Positions 9,201 through 16,852 of a stretch of DNA of 64,000 bases are shown piece by piece. This stretch comes from Bacteroidales bacterium (GTDB lineage Bacteria > Bacteroidota > Bacteroidia > Bacteroidales > JAGOPY01), in NCBI GenBank assembly GCA_023229505.1, contig JALNZD010000002.1:1-64000 (forward strand), given 5' to 3'. The translations under genes were made by a program, and so were the position numbers. The notes below the pieces were generated by a model, which was not told where the DNA came from, searched no databases, and saw nothing but the letters and a program-made list of their open reading frames with translations. Each line of letters starts with the position of its first letter. Positions within the stretch are counted from its first letter, which is position 1.

Positions 9201-9628
9201 TCGCCGTTAAAATAAAGGAATACTTTGCTGCCAATAATATGGGTGATCCCACCCGTATTATAGCGGGCTTCATTCGCAAAACCGATGTTGCTCTGCTTCA
9301 GGTCGGTAAGATTATTATAAACGAGGAACTGGATTTTCTGTTCCAGGCCGGTTTCAAGTTTTTTCTCCAGGAGCGGGATTTGCTCAGTGGCATATTTCGC
9401 CGTAGTAACAGCCAATTCCCTGCCGTTCAGATAAAAATAGATATCGAAATCATCAAACTTATAATAGGTCCAGAGGAACTCCTTGTACTGGATACGGTTT
9501 TTCCCGAAACTCATCTGGCTTCCGTTATAAAACTGGGCAAAACCTGATGAAGAAAAAGACAGGACCATAACAAGCACCAGTGCTGTATAAAATAAAAATC
9601 TCTTGATTATTTTCAGGTTAGTTATCAT
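6290..9628 (-). CDS. Exported PD40 propeller protein with outer-membrane beta-barrel
   Basis: About 1112 residues from ATG at 9628; a GTG at 9655 would add nine residues ahead of the signal peptide. Signal peptide of about 32 residues ending SSSGFAQ. Residues ~50-300 look like a peptidase-MA/gluzincin-like region (LPEWYSNGLISFLSEEW) but with no HExxH, so probably not catalytic. Residues ~310-560 carry TolB-like PD40 repeats (YSPDGTFMVFSA, DLHPVFADGTRSILFAS). The last ~350 residues are a BamA/surface-antigen-like barrel (LRGFNQNARNGNSFVVYNSE, then LRFPVF) ending in aromatic-rich SLSLDF. This architecture occurs in Bacteroidota and is often labelled TolB-like; its role is unknown, perhaps outer-membrane assembly or surface display. 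It stands alone, divergent from the MBL hydrolase. Confidence 0.85.
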   Translation of the reverse strand: MITNLKIIKRFLFYTALVLVMVLSFSSSGFAQFYNGSQMSFGKNRIQYKEFLWTYYKFDDFDIYFYLNGRELAVTTAKYATEQIPLLEKKLETGLEQKIQFLVYNNLTDLKQSNIGFANEARYNTGGITHIIGSKVFLYFNGEQRNFEKQIRAGIANVLLNQAFYGTSVGSQVKNTTLFSLPEWYSNGLISFLSEEWNTEIDNRVKDGILSGRYDRLNNLTGEDALFAGHMLWKYIADKFGPQALTDIVSMTQISRSIDNGFLYVIGVSYKTLVTDCLEHFKEIYQAEEKGRSVPENLFLKKVKKDRVYSQFKFSPGRSMAAFVENDEGRYKIIIQDLASGKKIKALRGGFRLEEKIDYTYPLLAWHPSGRLLAIILEKKGEVYLYFYNLEEKHLENIILYNFEKVIDFSYSPDGTFMVFSAVQKGQSDLYIFNIAAGSHQQLTNDIYDDLHPVFADGTRSILFASNRPDENFQWEDIEDAPVAVPQKTDLYLLVREDQENVLRRVTNTPLGNELRPVMTGQGRFAFLSDENGINNRYFGRFDSTISYVDTTIHYRYFSETYPATNYSRSILDFHINQGSSWLSQVIFSDGKYLMQSEEFDTLQQMKPVALEQTMFRGILIKEAEIVKEKELVEEIKESYGEYTKRFRNVFRQDEKPPEPVQKKPAEIDINNYVFDNQAVVATTKQDTISPGGKERPGGKLELRDAFIIPKRLNYRVEYSINQMAAQLDFAALNFFYQPFGGGGDNGINNLGLNGFFQIGLTDLLENHRIIGGFRIPLNLSNIEYIFSYADLEKRLDKEIMIVRQATENEYYYGFYTFIERLRSYQLYYILKYPFSPVFAVRGTANVRYQKSTWLSTNEPALREPDLNEYWGGVKGEVIYDDTKDIGLNLMTGTRFKIFGEYTQVLEKNNKSMFVVGFDVRNYQRIHRSFIWANRLAASTSFGKNRLIYYLGGVDNWLSPKFESATPIDYTMNYAYQAVATNLRGFNQNARNGNSFVVYNSELRFPVFRYFFNRPIKSDFLNNFQIVGFGDVGLAWAGKDPYSENNSFYIRYIQDGSLWIKVREQKEPLVGGFGFGARTRVLGYFLRADLAWGMEDRKVQKPKFYLSLSLDF

Positions 9629-9712
9629 CCTGGAGAATTTCCGCAATTGGGGCACTAAATTAAACTAAAAAAAGGCAGAATTGTTATCTTTACCACCGTT
9701 TAAATAGTCATT

Positions 9713-10354
9713 ATGCTGCAGATCCATCGTTTCGCTTTCAATCCATTTCAGGTAAACACTTATGTTCTTTGGGATGAAACCAAAGAATGTGCCATCGTTG
9801 ATGCCGGTTGCTACGGTCCGGAGGAACAGGCTGAAATCACCGGTTTCATTAAAGAAAAAGGATTAAAACCGGTAAGGTTGCTAAATACCCACTGCCATAT
9901 CGACCATATTACCGGGATGGCCTTTATCAGCCGGGAATACGGGCTGGAACCCGAAGCCCATCCGGGCGGGTTGGAACTTATCAGGTATGCAGCAAAAACA
10001 GGTTTTATTTATGGCTTTGATAACTTAGAAACCATCGTTCCGCAACTCCTGTTGAAAGAAGGCGACACCATCAGGTTCGGCCATGCTGAATTGCAGGTAG
10101 TCGAAACGCCAGGCCATGCTGACGGCAGTGTTTGTTTCATCAGTCATGCTGATAAATTCGTGATCACAGGTGATGTCCTGTTTTACCAGAGCATCGGCAG
10201 GACCGACCTTCCAACCGGCGACTACGACCTCCTGATCAAAAGCATAAGGGAAAAACTTCTGATCCTCCCGCGCGATTATAAGGTCTACCCGGGGCACGGC
10301 TCCGACACAACGATAGGTTTTGAGAGCTATAGCAACCCGTTTCTCACGGAATAA
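9713..10354 (+). CDS. MBL-fold metallo-hydrolase (glyoxalase II-like)
   Basis: 213 residues, cytosolic. The metal-binding HxHxDH motif is at His60-Cys-His62-Ile-Asp64-His65, with a further ligand region ETPGHADGSVCF near 130 and the C-terminal YPGHGSDTT giving the last His. Length and motif order match the YcbL/GloB-type single-domain hydrolases, which cleave thioesters such as lactoylglutathione or related substrates. The true substrate cannot be told from sequence. The 3' end overlaps the convergent GT9 gene by 28 nt. A -7-like box TATCTTTA at 9685-9692 precedes the ATG. Confidence 0.88.
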   Translation: MLQIHRFAFNPFQVNTYVLWDETKECAIVDAGCYGPEEQAEITGFIKEKGLKPVRLLNTHCHIDHITGMAFISREYGLEPEAHPGGLELIRYAAKTGFIYGFDNLETIVPQLLLKEGDTIRFGHAELQVVETPGHADGSVCFISHADKFVITGDVLFYQSIGRTDLPTGDYDLLIKSIREKLLILPRDYKVYPGHGSDTTIGFESYSNPFLTE

Positions 10355-11316
10355 ACCACCTCCTCCTCATCGATCCACTCCATACACCTGAAATGTCCCT
10401 TCGGGCAGCGGTCATAGCCAAGTTTGCTGCAAGGACGGCATTTTAGCCCGTTAACTTCGATAATGGCAGATTTTTTTTCATCTCCGGGCATATAAGGGTA
10501 CATGCCAAATTTCGGCACAGTATTTCCCCATATAGAAATAATCTTCTTCCGGAAAGAGGCGGCAATATGCATCAGGCCGGTATCATGGGAGATTACCACC
10601 TGTGCCTGCCTGACCAGTGAAGCAGACTGGTTCAGGTTCAGGCTGCCACACATGGAACGGACCAAAGACCCGCAAGCGGCCGTGATAATTTCTGCCTTTC
10701 CGGCATCCTCCGGTCCGCCAAGCAAAATAACCGGCCGGTTCAGCTTATTGCAGATCGAAATAATCTTATGATCAGGCAGGCGCTTGGTAGTGTGCTTAGC
10801 GCCAATGACAAATGCGGTAAAACCCTCCCGGAAGCCTGCCGGCAGGGAAGCCAGGTCAACTTCATCTTTCGGGGGAATGTAATAATCCAGTCCTTTTCCG
10901 TCATTGACCGCTCCCAATGCTGATGTGGCTTTAAAATACCGGTCAACCAGGTGAACATCAGGCATGGTATTGATTTTAAACCTGGTGAGCAGCCATTTCC
11001 GGACATTGATCTTCGGAAAACCTTCAGACGGAACTTTTAAAACCATCCTGATATATTTTGACCGGATACTCTGGTGTAAATCGACAATGAAGTCAAAATT
11101 TTCATTTTTCAGCTTCTTTGCAAATCCTTTCAGGTCATCTTCCTGGAGATGGATTTTGTCAATATACGGATTAGCCTGCACTAAAGGGAAAAAGGCTTTC
11201 TTGACGGCAAAATGAATTTCAGAACCTGGGATCTGTTGCTTAAGACACCTGATTACCGGTGTAGTCAGTATAATATCGCCGATAGAGCTGAACCTGATGA
11301 TGAGGATCTTTTTCAA
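10327..11316 (-). CDS. Glycosyltransferase family 9 (heptosyltransferase-like)
   Basis: 329 residues. The N-terminus KKILIIRFSSIGDIILTTPV is the classic GT9 opening of ADP-heptose:LPS heptosyltransferases (WaaC/WaaF/RfaQ type). The nucleotide-sugar site is seen as GGPEDAGKAEII and VISHDTGLMHIAASF near 240-255. The C-terminus has a Cys cluster (CRPCSKLGYDRCPKGHFRCM) common to Bacteroidota members. It probably adds a sugar to the lipopolysaccharide core. The start codon is TTG, with a -7 box at 11330-11337 and a short leader. It overlaps the MBL gene tail-to-tail by 28 nt and is divergent from tatD. Confidence 0.88.
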   Translation of the reverse strand: MKKILIIRFSSIGDIILTTPVIRCLKQQIPGSEIHFAVKKAFFPLVQANPYIDKIHLQEDDLKGFAKKLKNENFDFIVDLHQSIRSKYIRMVLKVPSEGFPKINVRKWLLTRFKINTMPDVHLVDRYFKATSALGAVNDGKGLDYYIPPKDEVDLASLPAGFREGFTAFVIGAKHTTKRLPDHKIISICNKLNRPVILLGGPEDAGKAEIITAACGSLVRSMCGSLNLNQSASLVRQAQVVISHDTGLMHIAASFRKKIISIWGNTVPKFGMYPYMPGDEKKSAIIEVNGLKCRPCSKLGYDRCPKGHFRCMEWIDEEEVVYSVRNGLL

Positions 11317-11329
11317 GGCCGATTTTTTA

Positions 11330-11367
11330 CAAAAATAAGACTTCGGCTTTAAATTCCTCTAATTTTG
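11330..11367. promoter_or_regulatory. Divergent -7 boxes for the GT9 gene and tatD
   Basis: TATTTTTG reads on the minus strand at 11337-11330 (for the glycosyltransferase, TTG start at 11316). TAATTTTG reads on the plus strand at 11360-11367 (for tatD). Both fit the Bacteroidota -7 consensus TAnnTTTG. The tatD ATG at 11372 is five bases after the final G of the box, where transcription would be expected to begin, so its mRNA is probably leaderless. Confidence 0.6.
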
Positions 11368-11371
11368 TCGC

Positions 11372-12160
11372 ATGATCCTGACAGACTCACATGCACATTT
11401 GTATTTAGAGCAATTTGACCCTGACCGGCATGAGGTTATCCGGCAGGCCATCAAACACGATATCAGGTACATGATCCTTCCAAATATCGATAAAGACAGT
11501 ATCCTACCCATGATGGAACTGGTCAGGGATTTTCCGCAGAATTGTTTTCCGATGATGGGGCTTCATCCCACTTCGGTGGGAAAGGATTATTCCGGTCACC
11601 TGGAATCAGTCATTGAATGGCTTAAGAAGGAGAAGTTTTATGCCATTGGGGAAATGGGAATTGATCTTTATTGGGACAAGACTTTTTTCACGGAGCAACG
11701 GGAGGCTTTCCGTATCCAGATCAGGCTGGCCCTGGAATATGACCTGCCGGTTGTCATTCATTCGAGGAATTCATTTGATGAAATATTCCTTTTGCTGGAT
11801 GAATTTAATGAGCCAGGGTTAAGGGGAGTTTTTCATTGTTTTACCGGAACCCGGGAACAGGCCGGACATATCATCAAGATGGGCTTCATGCTGGGCATCG
11901 GCGGGGTGCTGACTTACAAAAACTCTGGTTTGGCAGAAGTCGTGGAAAAGATCCCTTTAGCGCACCTGCTCCTGGAAACCGATGCACCTTTCCTGGCTCC
12001 GGCTCCGCACCGGGGCAAAAGAAACGAAAGCGCTTTTCTTGTTGAAATAGCAAAAAAACTGGCTGAAATAAAAGGAATGAAGGTCGAAGAAGTCGCCGAA
12101 ATTACCACACAGAATGCTATTGAGCTGTTTAAGTTAAATGGTGACTGGGTGACTGGGTGA
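11372..12160 (+). CDS. tatD: TatD-family metal-dependent hydrolase/DNase
   Basis: 262 residues, TIM-barrel amidohydrolase fold. Metal ligands: DSHAHL (His7, His9), GEMGIDLYWD (Glu), VVIHSRNS (His), FHCFTG (His) and the closing ETDAPFLAP (Asp). Family members are 3'-5' exonucleases or deoxyribonucleases tied to DNA repair and quality control. The start is an ATG directly behind a -7 box, so a leaderless transcript is likely. The stop codon falls inside an 8-bp tandem repeat, so the last residues (GDWVTG) are repeat-encoded and could change with repeat number. Confidence 0.93.
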   Translation: MILTDSHAHLYLEQFDPDRHEVIRQAIKHDIRYMILPNIDKDSILPMMELVRDFPQNCFPMMGLHPTSVGKDYSGHLESVIEWLKKEKFYAIGEMGIDLYWDKTFFTEQREAFRIQIRLALEYDLPVVIHSRNSFDEIFLLLDEFNEPGLRGVFHCFTGTREQAGHIIKMGFMLGIGGVLTYKNSGLAEVVEKIPLAHLLLETDAPFLAPAPHRGKRNESAFLVEIAKKLAEIKGMKVEEVAEITTQNAIELFKLNGDWVTG

Positions 12161-12179
12161 CGGGGTGACGGGGTGACGG
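12140..12179. repeat. 8-bp tandem repeat across the tatD stop codon
   Basis: Five head-to-tail octamers: GGTGACTG twice (12140-12155), then GGTGACGG three times (12156-12179). The tatD stop TGA at 12158-12160 lies in the third unit. Because the unit is 8 bp, gain or loss of one unit shifts the frame and would change the TatD C-terminus. Confidence 0.85.
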
Positions 12180-12215
12180 GGTTAATTTTTGATTTCTAAT
12201 TTCTAATTTCTTATT

Positions 12216-13247
12216 ATGCTTTCTAAAGTTTCAATTCTAATAATTTATACAGGCGGGACCATTGGTATGGTCAGGGACAAGGAGACGGGCAGTCTTCATC
12301 CGGTTAATGGTTCAGAGTTGTATGAACATATCCCTATCCTGGGCAAGCTGGATTACCAGATTGAGTTTTATTCCTTTGATCCGCTGCTTGATTCATCCAA
12401 TATGAACCCTCAGCATTGGGTGGAGTTGGTTTCAGTGATCGAAAAGAATTATGAAAAATTCGATGGATTCGTCGTTTTACATGGTTCCGATACGATGGCT
12501 TACACGGCTTCTGCTTTGAGTTTCATGCTGGAGAACCTGAACAAGCCTGTAATTCTGACCGGCTCACAGCTACCTCTTGGAATGATCCGAAGTGATGGAC
12601 GGGAAAACCTTGTCGCCGCCATTGAAATCGCTGCTGCCCGGCAGGATGACACCCCTATCGTGCCTGAAGTGGCTGTTTATTTTGAGAATAAGCTGCTCAG
12701 GGGCAACAGGACAATTAAATACAACGCCGAAAATTTCGGGGCTTTCCGGTCGGGTAACTATCCGCCCCTGGCTGAGGTTGGTATAAACATCAAGTACAAC
12801 CATAATGCTATTCTCAGACCCAACTTCAAGTCATTAAAAGCTCACACCACGCTTGACAATAACATCACGATTCTCAAGCTATTTCCCGGAATTTCTGCAG
12901 GCTCCGTTGCGGCGCAATTGGCGGTTAAAGGGTTAAAAGCCGTAATTCTCGAAACCTACGGATCAGGCAACGCAATGACGGATGCATGGTTTCTTGAGCA
13001 GATCAGGCAGGCCATTAGCAGGGGAATCATTGTTCTCAATGTGACCCAATGCAAGGCCGGGTCTGTCGAAATGGGAAAATACCATACCAGCGAAGAACTT
13101 GGCAGGATTGGGGTAATCTCTGGATCAGATATCACTACAGAATCCGCAGTGGCAAAACTGATGTACTTATTTGGCACCGGGCTCAGTAAAAAAGAAATAG
13201 AAAGTTTGCTCCGGGTTTCCCTAAGAGGGGAAATAACAGTCAGTTAA
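12216..13247 (+). CDS. ansA: Type I (cytosolic) L-asparaginase
   Basis: 343 residues. The N-terminal LIIYTGGTIGMVRD gives the first catalytic Thr. VVLHGSDTMAYTASALSFML gives the second Thr/Asp site, and ILTGSQLPLG follows as in the family. There is no signal peptide, and the length matches cytosolic type I enzymes. It hydrolyses asparagine to aspartate and ammonia. It follows tatD by 55 nt of T-rich repetitive sequence (TTTCTAATTTCTAATTTC) and may be read from the same transcript. The C-terminal domain contains the allosteric-type region, but regulation cannot be judged from sequence. Confidence 0.93.
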   Translation: MLSKVSILIIYTGGTIGMVRDKETGSLHPVNGSELYEHIPILGKLDYQIEFYSFDPLLDSSNMNPQHWVELVSVIEKNYEKFDGFVVLHGSDTMAYTASALSFMLENLNKPVILTGSQLPLGMIRSDGRENLVAAIEIAAARQDDTPIVPEVAVYFENKLLRGNRTIKYNAENFGAFRSGNYPPLAEVGINIKYNHNAILRPNFKSLKAHTTLDNNITILKLFPGISAGSVAAQLAVKGLKAVILETYGSGNAMTDAWFLEQIRQAISRGIIVLNVTQCKAGSVEMGKYHTSEELGRIGVISGSDITTESAVAKLMYLFGTGLSKKEIESLLRVSLRGEITVS

Positions 13248-13387
13248 GGGGCCTGGAAGAAAAATCTTTAAAAATTAAACCATAAGTTTAGATTAGATTG
13301 TTTATAAATTTCAAATCTAAAATTTATTTAAAAATTTTATTATTACTTTAGCGGTCGATTTTGGAGAGATGAACCGTTATAATGATG

Positions 13388-13475
13388 GGAGAGATGGCCG
13401 AGCGGTCGAAGGCGCACGCCTGGAAAGTGTGTAACCGTCACAAGCGGTTCATGGGTTCGAATCCCATTCTCTCCG
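13388..13475 (+). tRNA. tRNA-Ser(GGA)
   Basis: Acceptor GGAGAGA pairs with TCTCTCC at the 3' side, discriminator G at 13475, CCA not encoded. The anticodon loop CTGGAAA gives anticodon GGA. A long variable arm (GTAACCGTCACAAGCGGTTC) marks a class II serine tRNA, and the T-loop GGGTTCGAATCCC is standard. It lies alone between ansA and the exbB operon. Confidence 0.97.
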
Positions 13476-13527
13476 CAAATTTTAATTTTAAACCAAAATA
13501 ACAAATTAATAATCAATCCGTTAAACT

Positions 13528-14304
13528 ATGAAACGTCTAGTCGCATTTTTGACACTTACAGCCCTGCTAACCTTCGGGGTTTGCAATCACATGGTCGCAC
13601 AGACTCAAGGCACAGGAAGCCAAACTGTTACACAGGCACAAACTTCATCGGCTGCATCAGGGCCAACTGAATCCAGGGGTTTCCACCAGGTGGTGAAAAG
13701 TTATTTTATCCAGGGTGGCGCTGGTTTTATGGCTTCAATCCTGCTCTGTCTTATCTTTGGCCTTGCTATTTCCATTGAAAGAACATTGTACCTTAGTCTT
13801 TCCGGGACGAACACCAAGAAGCTGTTGAACAAAATCGAAACGGCACTGGAATCCAAGGGAATTGAAGAAGCCAAAGAGGTTTGCAAAACTACGCGTGGCC
13901 CGGTTGCAAGTATCTTCTTCCAGGGCCTGTCGCGTGACGATGAAGGCCTGGATATAGTTGAAAAAACTGTCATTGCTTATGGCAGTGTACTTATGGGTAG
14001 GTTGGAAAGCGGGCTCTCCTGGATTGCACTTTTCATCGCTACCGCGCCTATGCTCGGATTCCTCGGGACAGTTATCGGGATGGTTTTAGCGTTCGACGCT
14101 ATTGAAGCCGCCGGGGATATCAGCCCGACCATTGTTGCAGGTGGTATCAAGATCGCTCTTTTGACCACCGTATTCGGTCTGATCGTCGCCATCATCCTGC
14201 AATTCTTCTATAATTATCTGGTTTCCAAGATTGACAGCCTCGTCAATGATATGGAAGACAGTTCGATTTCTTTCATTGACATTCTGGCAAAGCACAAGAA
14301 ATAA
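13528..14304 (+). CDS. exbB: MotA/TolQ/ExbB proton-channel protein
   Basis: 258 residues. There is a signal-like first hydrophobic segment (residues 1-25) and a short Thr/Ser/Gln-rich linker. Three membrane segments follow near 65-90, 160-185 and 205-230. The family region is GLSWIALFIATAPMLGFLGT followed by VIGMV, with the conserved proline/glycine turn. With ExbD it forms the inner-membrane motor that powers TonB-dependent outer-membrane transport or a Tol-like system. First gene of a tight operon: a membrane protein 9 nt later, then two ExbD genes. Confidence 0.93.
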   Translation: MKRLVAFLTLTALLTFGVCNHMVAQTQGTGSQTVTQAQTSSAASGPTESRGFHQVVKSYFIQGGAGFMASILLCLIFGLAISIERTLYLSLSGTNTKKLLNKIETALESKGIEEAKEVCKTTRGPVASIFFQGLSRDDEGLDIVEKTVIAYGSVLMGRLESGLSWIALFIATAPMLGFLGTVIGMVLAFDAIEAAGDISPTIVAGGIKIALLTTVFGLIVAIILQFFYNYLVSKIDSLVNDMEDSSISFIDILAKHKK

Positions 14305-14313
14305 ATCACTACC

Positions 14314-14730
14314 ATGACTGAAAAGAAATTAAAATACGTTCAGTGGCTGCTTTATGGAATTATGGCAATTTCAGCAATACTCACGCTGCTGTTTTATTTA
14401 AATCCAGGCCAACCTGACTTGATGCTTTATTGGGGATATGTCCTCGTCATTTTTTCAATTGTGGTCACCTTAACTATATCCTTCACTAACATTATCAAAA
14501 ACCCGAAAGGATCTATGAAAGTGGTGGTAATAGTGGCAATTATGCTTATTTTGGGATTCATTTCCTATGCAATTTCGGATAACACATTATCCACTGATCA
14601 GCTCGAGAAATATAGCTTAACTCCTAATGGCGTAAGAATGGTAGGAGCTGGTTTGATTATGACTTATTTCATAATGATTGGAGCTATTGGTGTTTTCATT
14701 TATACATCGGTAATCAAATTCTTTAAATAA
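14314..14730 (+). CDS. Four-TM membrane protein of the exbB-exbD operon
   Basis: 138 residues with about four hydrophobic helices (12-32, 42-65, 72-92, 108-132) and short charged loops. No catalytic motif is seen. It sits 9 nt after exbB and 11 nt before the first exbD. Small membrane proteins at this place are common in Bacteroidota ExbB/ExbD operons, so it is probably an accessory part of the energising complex. Function unknown. Confidence 0.75.
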   Translation: MTEKKLKYVQWLLYGIMAISAILTLLFYLNPGQPDLMLYWGYVLVIFSIVVTLTISFTNIIKNPKGSMKVVVIVAIMLILGFISYAISDNTLSTDQLEKYSLTPNGVRMVGAGLIMTYFIMIGAIGVFIYTSVIKFFK

Positions 14731-14741
14731 TATCCCTGGTT

Positions 14742-15320
14742 ATGAGAAATAACAGAGAAGTACCGGAGATCAATGCAGCCTCTATGGCCGATATCGCTTT
14801 CCTTCTCCTGATTTTCTTCCTGGTTACGGTAACCATGGATGTGGACACGGGTATTACCAGGAAACTGCCACCCCCGGTTGAAGATAATTCAAGCGTTGAC
14901 TTTAACAAGAGAAATATCTTTGAAGTACTCGTAAATAGCCAGAACATGCTCCTTGTTGATGGAAAAGAAGGTAACCTGGCTACGTTGAAAGACGAGACCA
15001 AGAACTTCTTCCTGAATCCTAACAATGACCCGAATTTACCGGAGAAAAAGCTTGAACAGATCGCTCTTATCGGTAATGTTTATGTTTCAAAAGGAGTTAT
15101 TTCATTAAAGAATGACCGAGGGACTTCATATGAAACTTACATCAAAGTTCAGAATGAGCTGACCAAAGCTTTCCAGGAAATGCGCGATGAGCTATCTATG
15201 GAAAAATTTGGTGCGCGATTTGATAAACTCGTTGACCCCCAAAAACAGGAAGCCATCCAGGCAGTCATTCCAATTGCTATTTCAGAAGCTGAACCTGAAG
15301 ATGTCGGTAAAACTAAATAA
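14742..15320 (+). CDS. exbD: ExbD/TolR-family biopolymer transport protein (first copy)
   Basis: 192 residues. The N-terminus EINAASMADIAFLLLIFFLV is the ExbD opening with the membrane segment that carries the proton-carrying Asp (MADIAFLLL). The rest is the periplasmic domain, longer than usual, with a Bacteroidota-type insertion (NPNNDPNLPEKK). It partners with ExbB. Two non-identical ExbD proteins in tandem are typical of this phylum and may form a mixed dimer in the pore. The next gene starts 11 nt downstream. Confidence 0.93.
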   Translation: MRNNREVPEINAASMADIAFLLLIFFLVTVTMDVDTGITRKLPPPVEDNSSVDFNKRNIFEVLVNSQNMLLVDGKEGNLATLKDETKNFFLNPNNDPNLPEKKLEQIALIGNVYVSKGVISLKNDRGTSYETYIKVQNELTKAFQEMRDELSMEKFGARFDKLVDPQKQEAIQAVIPIAISEAEPEDVGKTK

Positions 15321-15331
15321 GGATATACGTT

Positions 15332-15796
15332 ATGGGACGATTTAGACAGAAAAAATCTGGCGGGATACCAAAGATCAGCACCGCATCATTACCGGACATT
15401 ATGTTCATTTTGCTTTGCTTCTTTATGGTATCTACCACAATGCGCGAGACAAACCTCATTGTGAAAATCCGTCTTCCGGCAGCTACTGAAGTGCAGAAAC
15501 TTGAAAGAAAAAATCTTGTCAGTTTCATTTATGTCGGACAACCGATAAAAGGCACTTATGGCACTGAATCCAGGATACAACTCAATGACCAGTTCGCTAC
15601 CGTTCAGGATATTCAGGGTTTTGTAGCCGTTGAACGTGAAGCCCGTAATGAAGCTGATCGCAGGTTAATGACGACATCTATTAAAGCTGACCGTGATACC
15701 CGTATGGGAATTATTTCCGATATCAAACAGGAACTGAGAAAAGCAGGTGCCTTTAAAATCAACTACTCATCCAGAAAAGCTGCTAAAATTCGCTAA
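15332..15796 (+). CDS. exbD: ExbD/TolR-family biopolymer transport protein (second copy)
   Basis: 154 residues. IPKISTASLPDIMFILLCFF carries the conserved pore Asp at the start of the single membrane helix. The periplasmic part includes RLMTTSIKADRDTRMGIISD, the usual ExbD C-terminal fold motif. Shorter than the first copy. Last gene of the exbB operon: a strong terminator begins 31 nt after its stop. Confidence 0.93.
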   Translation: MGRFRQKKSGGIPKISTASLPDIMFILLCFFMVSTTMRETNLIVKIRLPAATEVQKLERKNLVSFIYVGQPIKGTYGTESRIQLNDQFATVQDIQGFVAVEREARNEADRRLMTTSIKADRDTRMGIISDIKQELRKAGAFKINYSSRKAAKIR

Positions 15797-15826
15797 AACC
15801 CCCCAAATCGTTCAGAATATTTACGG

Positions 15827-15863
15827 CCCTGGTCCCGCTACGCGGGATCAGGGTCTTTTTTTT
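15827..15863 (+). terminator. Rho-independent terminator of the exbB-exbD operon
   Basis: A 12-bp stem (15827-15838 with 15842-15853, one G-U pair) has a 3-nt TAC loop and is followed by TCTTTTTTTT. The hairpin and U-tract overlap the stop codon (15848-15850) of the convergent CPBP protease gene, so the same bases serve as coding end on the minus strand. Confidence 0.9.
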
Positions 15864-16792
15864 GCGAACTTTTTGAAATATCCTTTCTCATGAAGGTAAA
15901 TTACGCTCATCGTAAAAATCGTAAGCAGAAAACTTCCGATAATTACCAGGTTGTTTTGTGATGTGCCGAAAGTTTCCAGGTTTGTAGTGATAACCCCCCG
16001 CTGGTCAAGAAATGACACGATCACTGCCATTGCGTTATTCAGGAAATGAACTACGATTGGCACCCATAGTGAGCCTGACCAGACAAACAGGTAACCCAGA
16101 ATAATTCCCAGCACCAGTCGGCCGAAAAATCCATAAAACTGTAAATGCAGCGTGCTGAACAGCAAAGCGGGAATTATGACGGCCAGATGCACGTTTCCGG
16201 TCCATTCCCGGAATAACTTCACAAGGATCCCCCGGAAGATCAGCTCCTCTCCTATAGCAGCGAGAACGGCGATCATCAGCAGGTTGACCATAAAACCGCC
16301 CCATGTTTTTGTAACAAAGAACGCATCGGTCAGTTTTTGGGCATTATCCTCCGAATTTCGCATCCAGGTTTCAATGCCGGCTAAATAAGACGGCAAATGC
16401 ATTTCATTGTTGATTTGAACCAGCCAGTTGATAAAAGGCATGGAAACCCATAGGAGTATAAATCCAAAAATGATGCTTAACCGCCTGATTCTATTATCCA
16501 AATTCAGATATCTGGAATAATAATCATCCGTGAGAATAACGAAAATGATAGCCGGCGCAATGAATACACCGACCTGGTTTACGATCTGGAAATATTTAAG
16601 CGCGAAAACGGTTTGCGGATCTGAATAATCGGAAACTGCTGCGATGCCTTCAAACAGACTCCGGCCGAAGAATGGAATGGAAATAGCTACGCCCAGTGCT
16701 AATACTACCAGGAAAGTGATGATCATGACCATGATAAGGGCCAGTATCTTTAAATAAGGCGGAAGATTGCGAAAAGGGGGTTCCCTGAACAT
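15848..16792 (-). CDS. CPBP-family intramembrane glutamic endopeptidase (CAAX/Abi)
   Basis: 314 residues with about eight membrane helices. The catalytic signature is complete: EELIFRG (Glu-Glu and Arg), a second motif with His in LLFSTLHLQFYGF, and VVHFLNNAMAV (His and Asn). The family includes eukaryotic Rce1 and many bacterial proteins used in bacteriocin immunity, peptide processing or membrane sensing. Its target here is unknown. It is divergent from the dus gene, with back-to-back -7 boxes. Its 3' end overlaps the exbD terminator. Confidence 0.9.
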   Translation of the reverse strand: MFREPPFRNLPPYLKILALIMVMIITFLVVLALGVAISIPFFGRSLFEGIAAVSDYSDPQTVFALKYFQIVNQVGVFIAPAIIFVILTDDYYSRYLNLDNRIRRLSIIFGFILLWVSMPFINWLVQINNEMHLPSYLAGIETWMRNSEDNAQKLTDAFFVTKTWGGFMVNLLMIAVLAAIGEELIFRGILVKLFREWTGNVHLAVIIPALLFSTLHLQFYGFFGRLVLGIILGYLFVWSGSLWVPIVVHFLNNAMAVIVSFLDQRGVITTNLETFGTSQNNLVIIGSFLLTIFTMSVIYLHEKGYFKKFAKKRP

Positions 16793-16811
16793 AAATTTCT
16801 GAAATGCCCTG

Positions 16812-16828
16812 CAAAATTACTAATTTTG
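16812..16828. promoter_or_regulatory. Palindromic back-to-back -7 boxes (CPBP / dus)
   Basis: CAAAATTACTAATTTTG is a perfect palindrome about one central C. Each arm is a full TAnnTTTG box: minus strand 16819-16812 for the CPBP gene and plus strand 16821-16828 for the dus gene. The boxes are one base apart, so the two polymerases cannot bind together and the promoters should be mutually exclusive. Confidence 0.65.
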
Positions 16829-16852
16829 TACCTTGAATTACTTTAGAACAAT

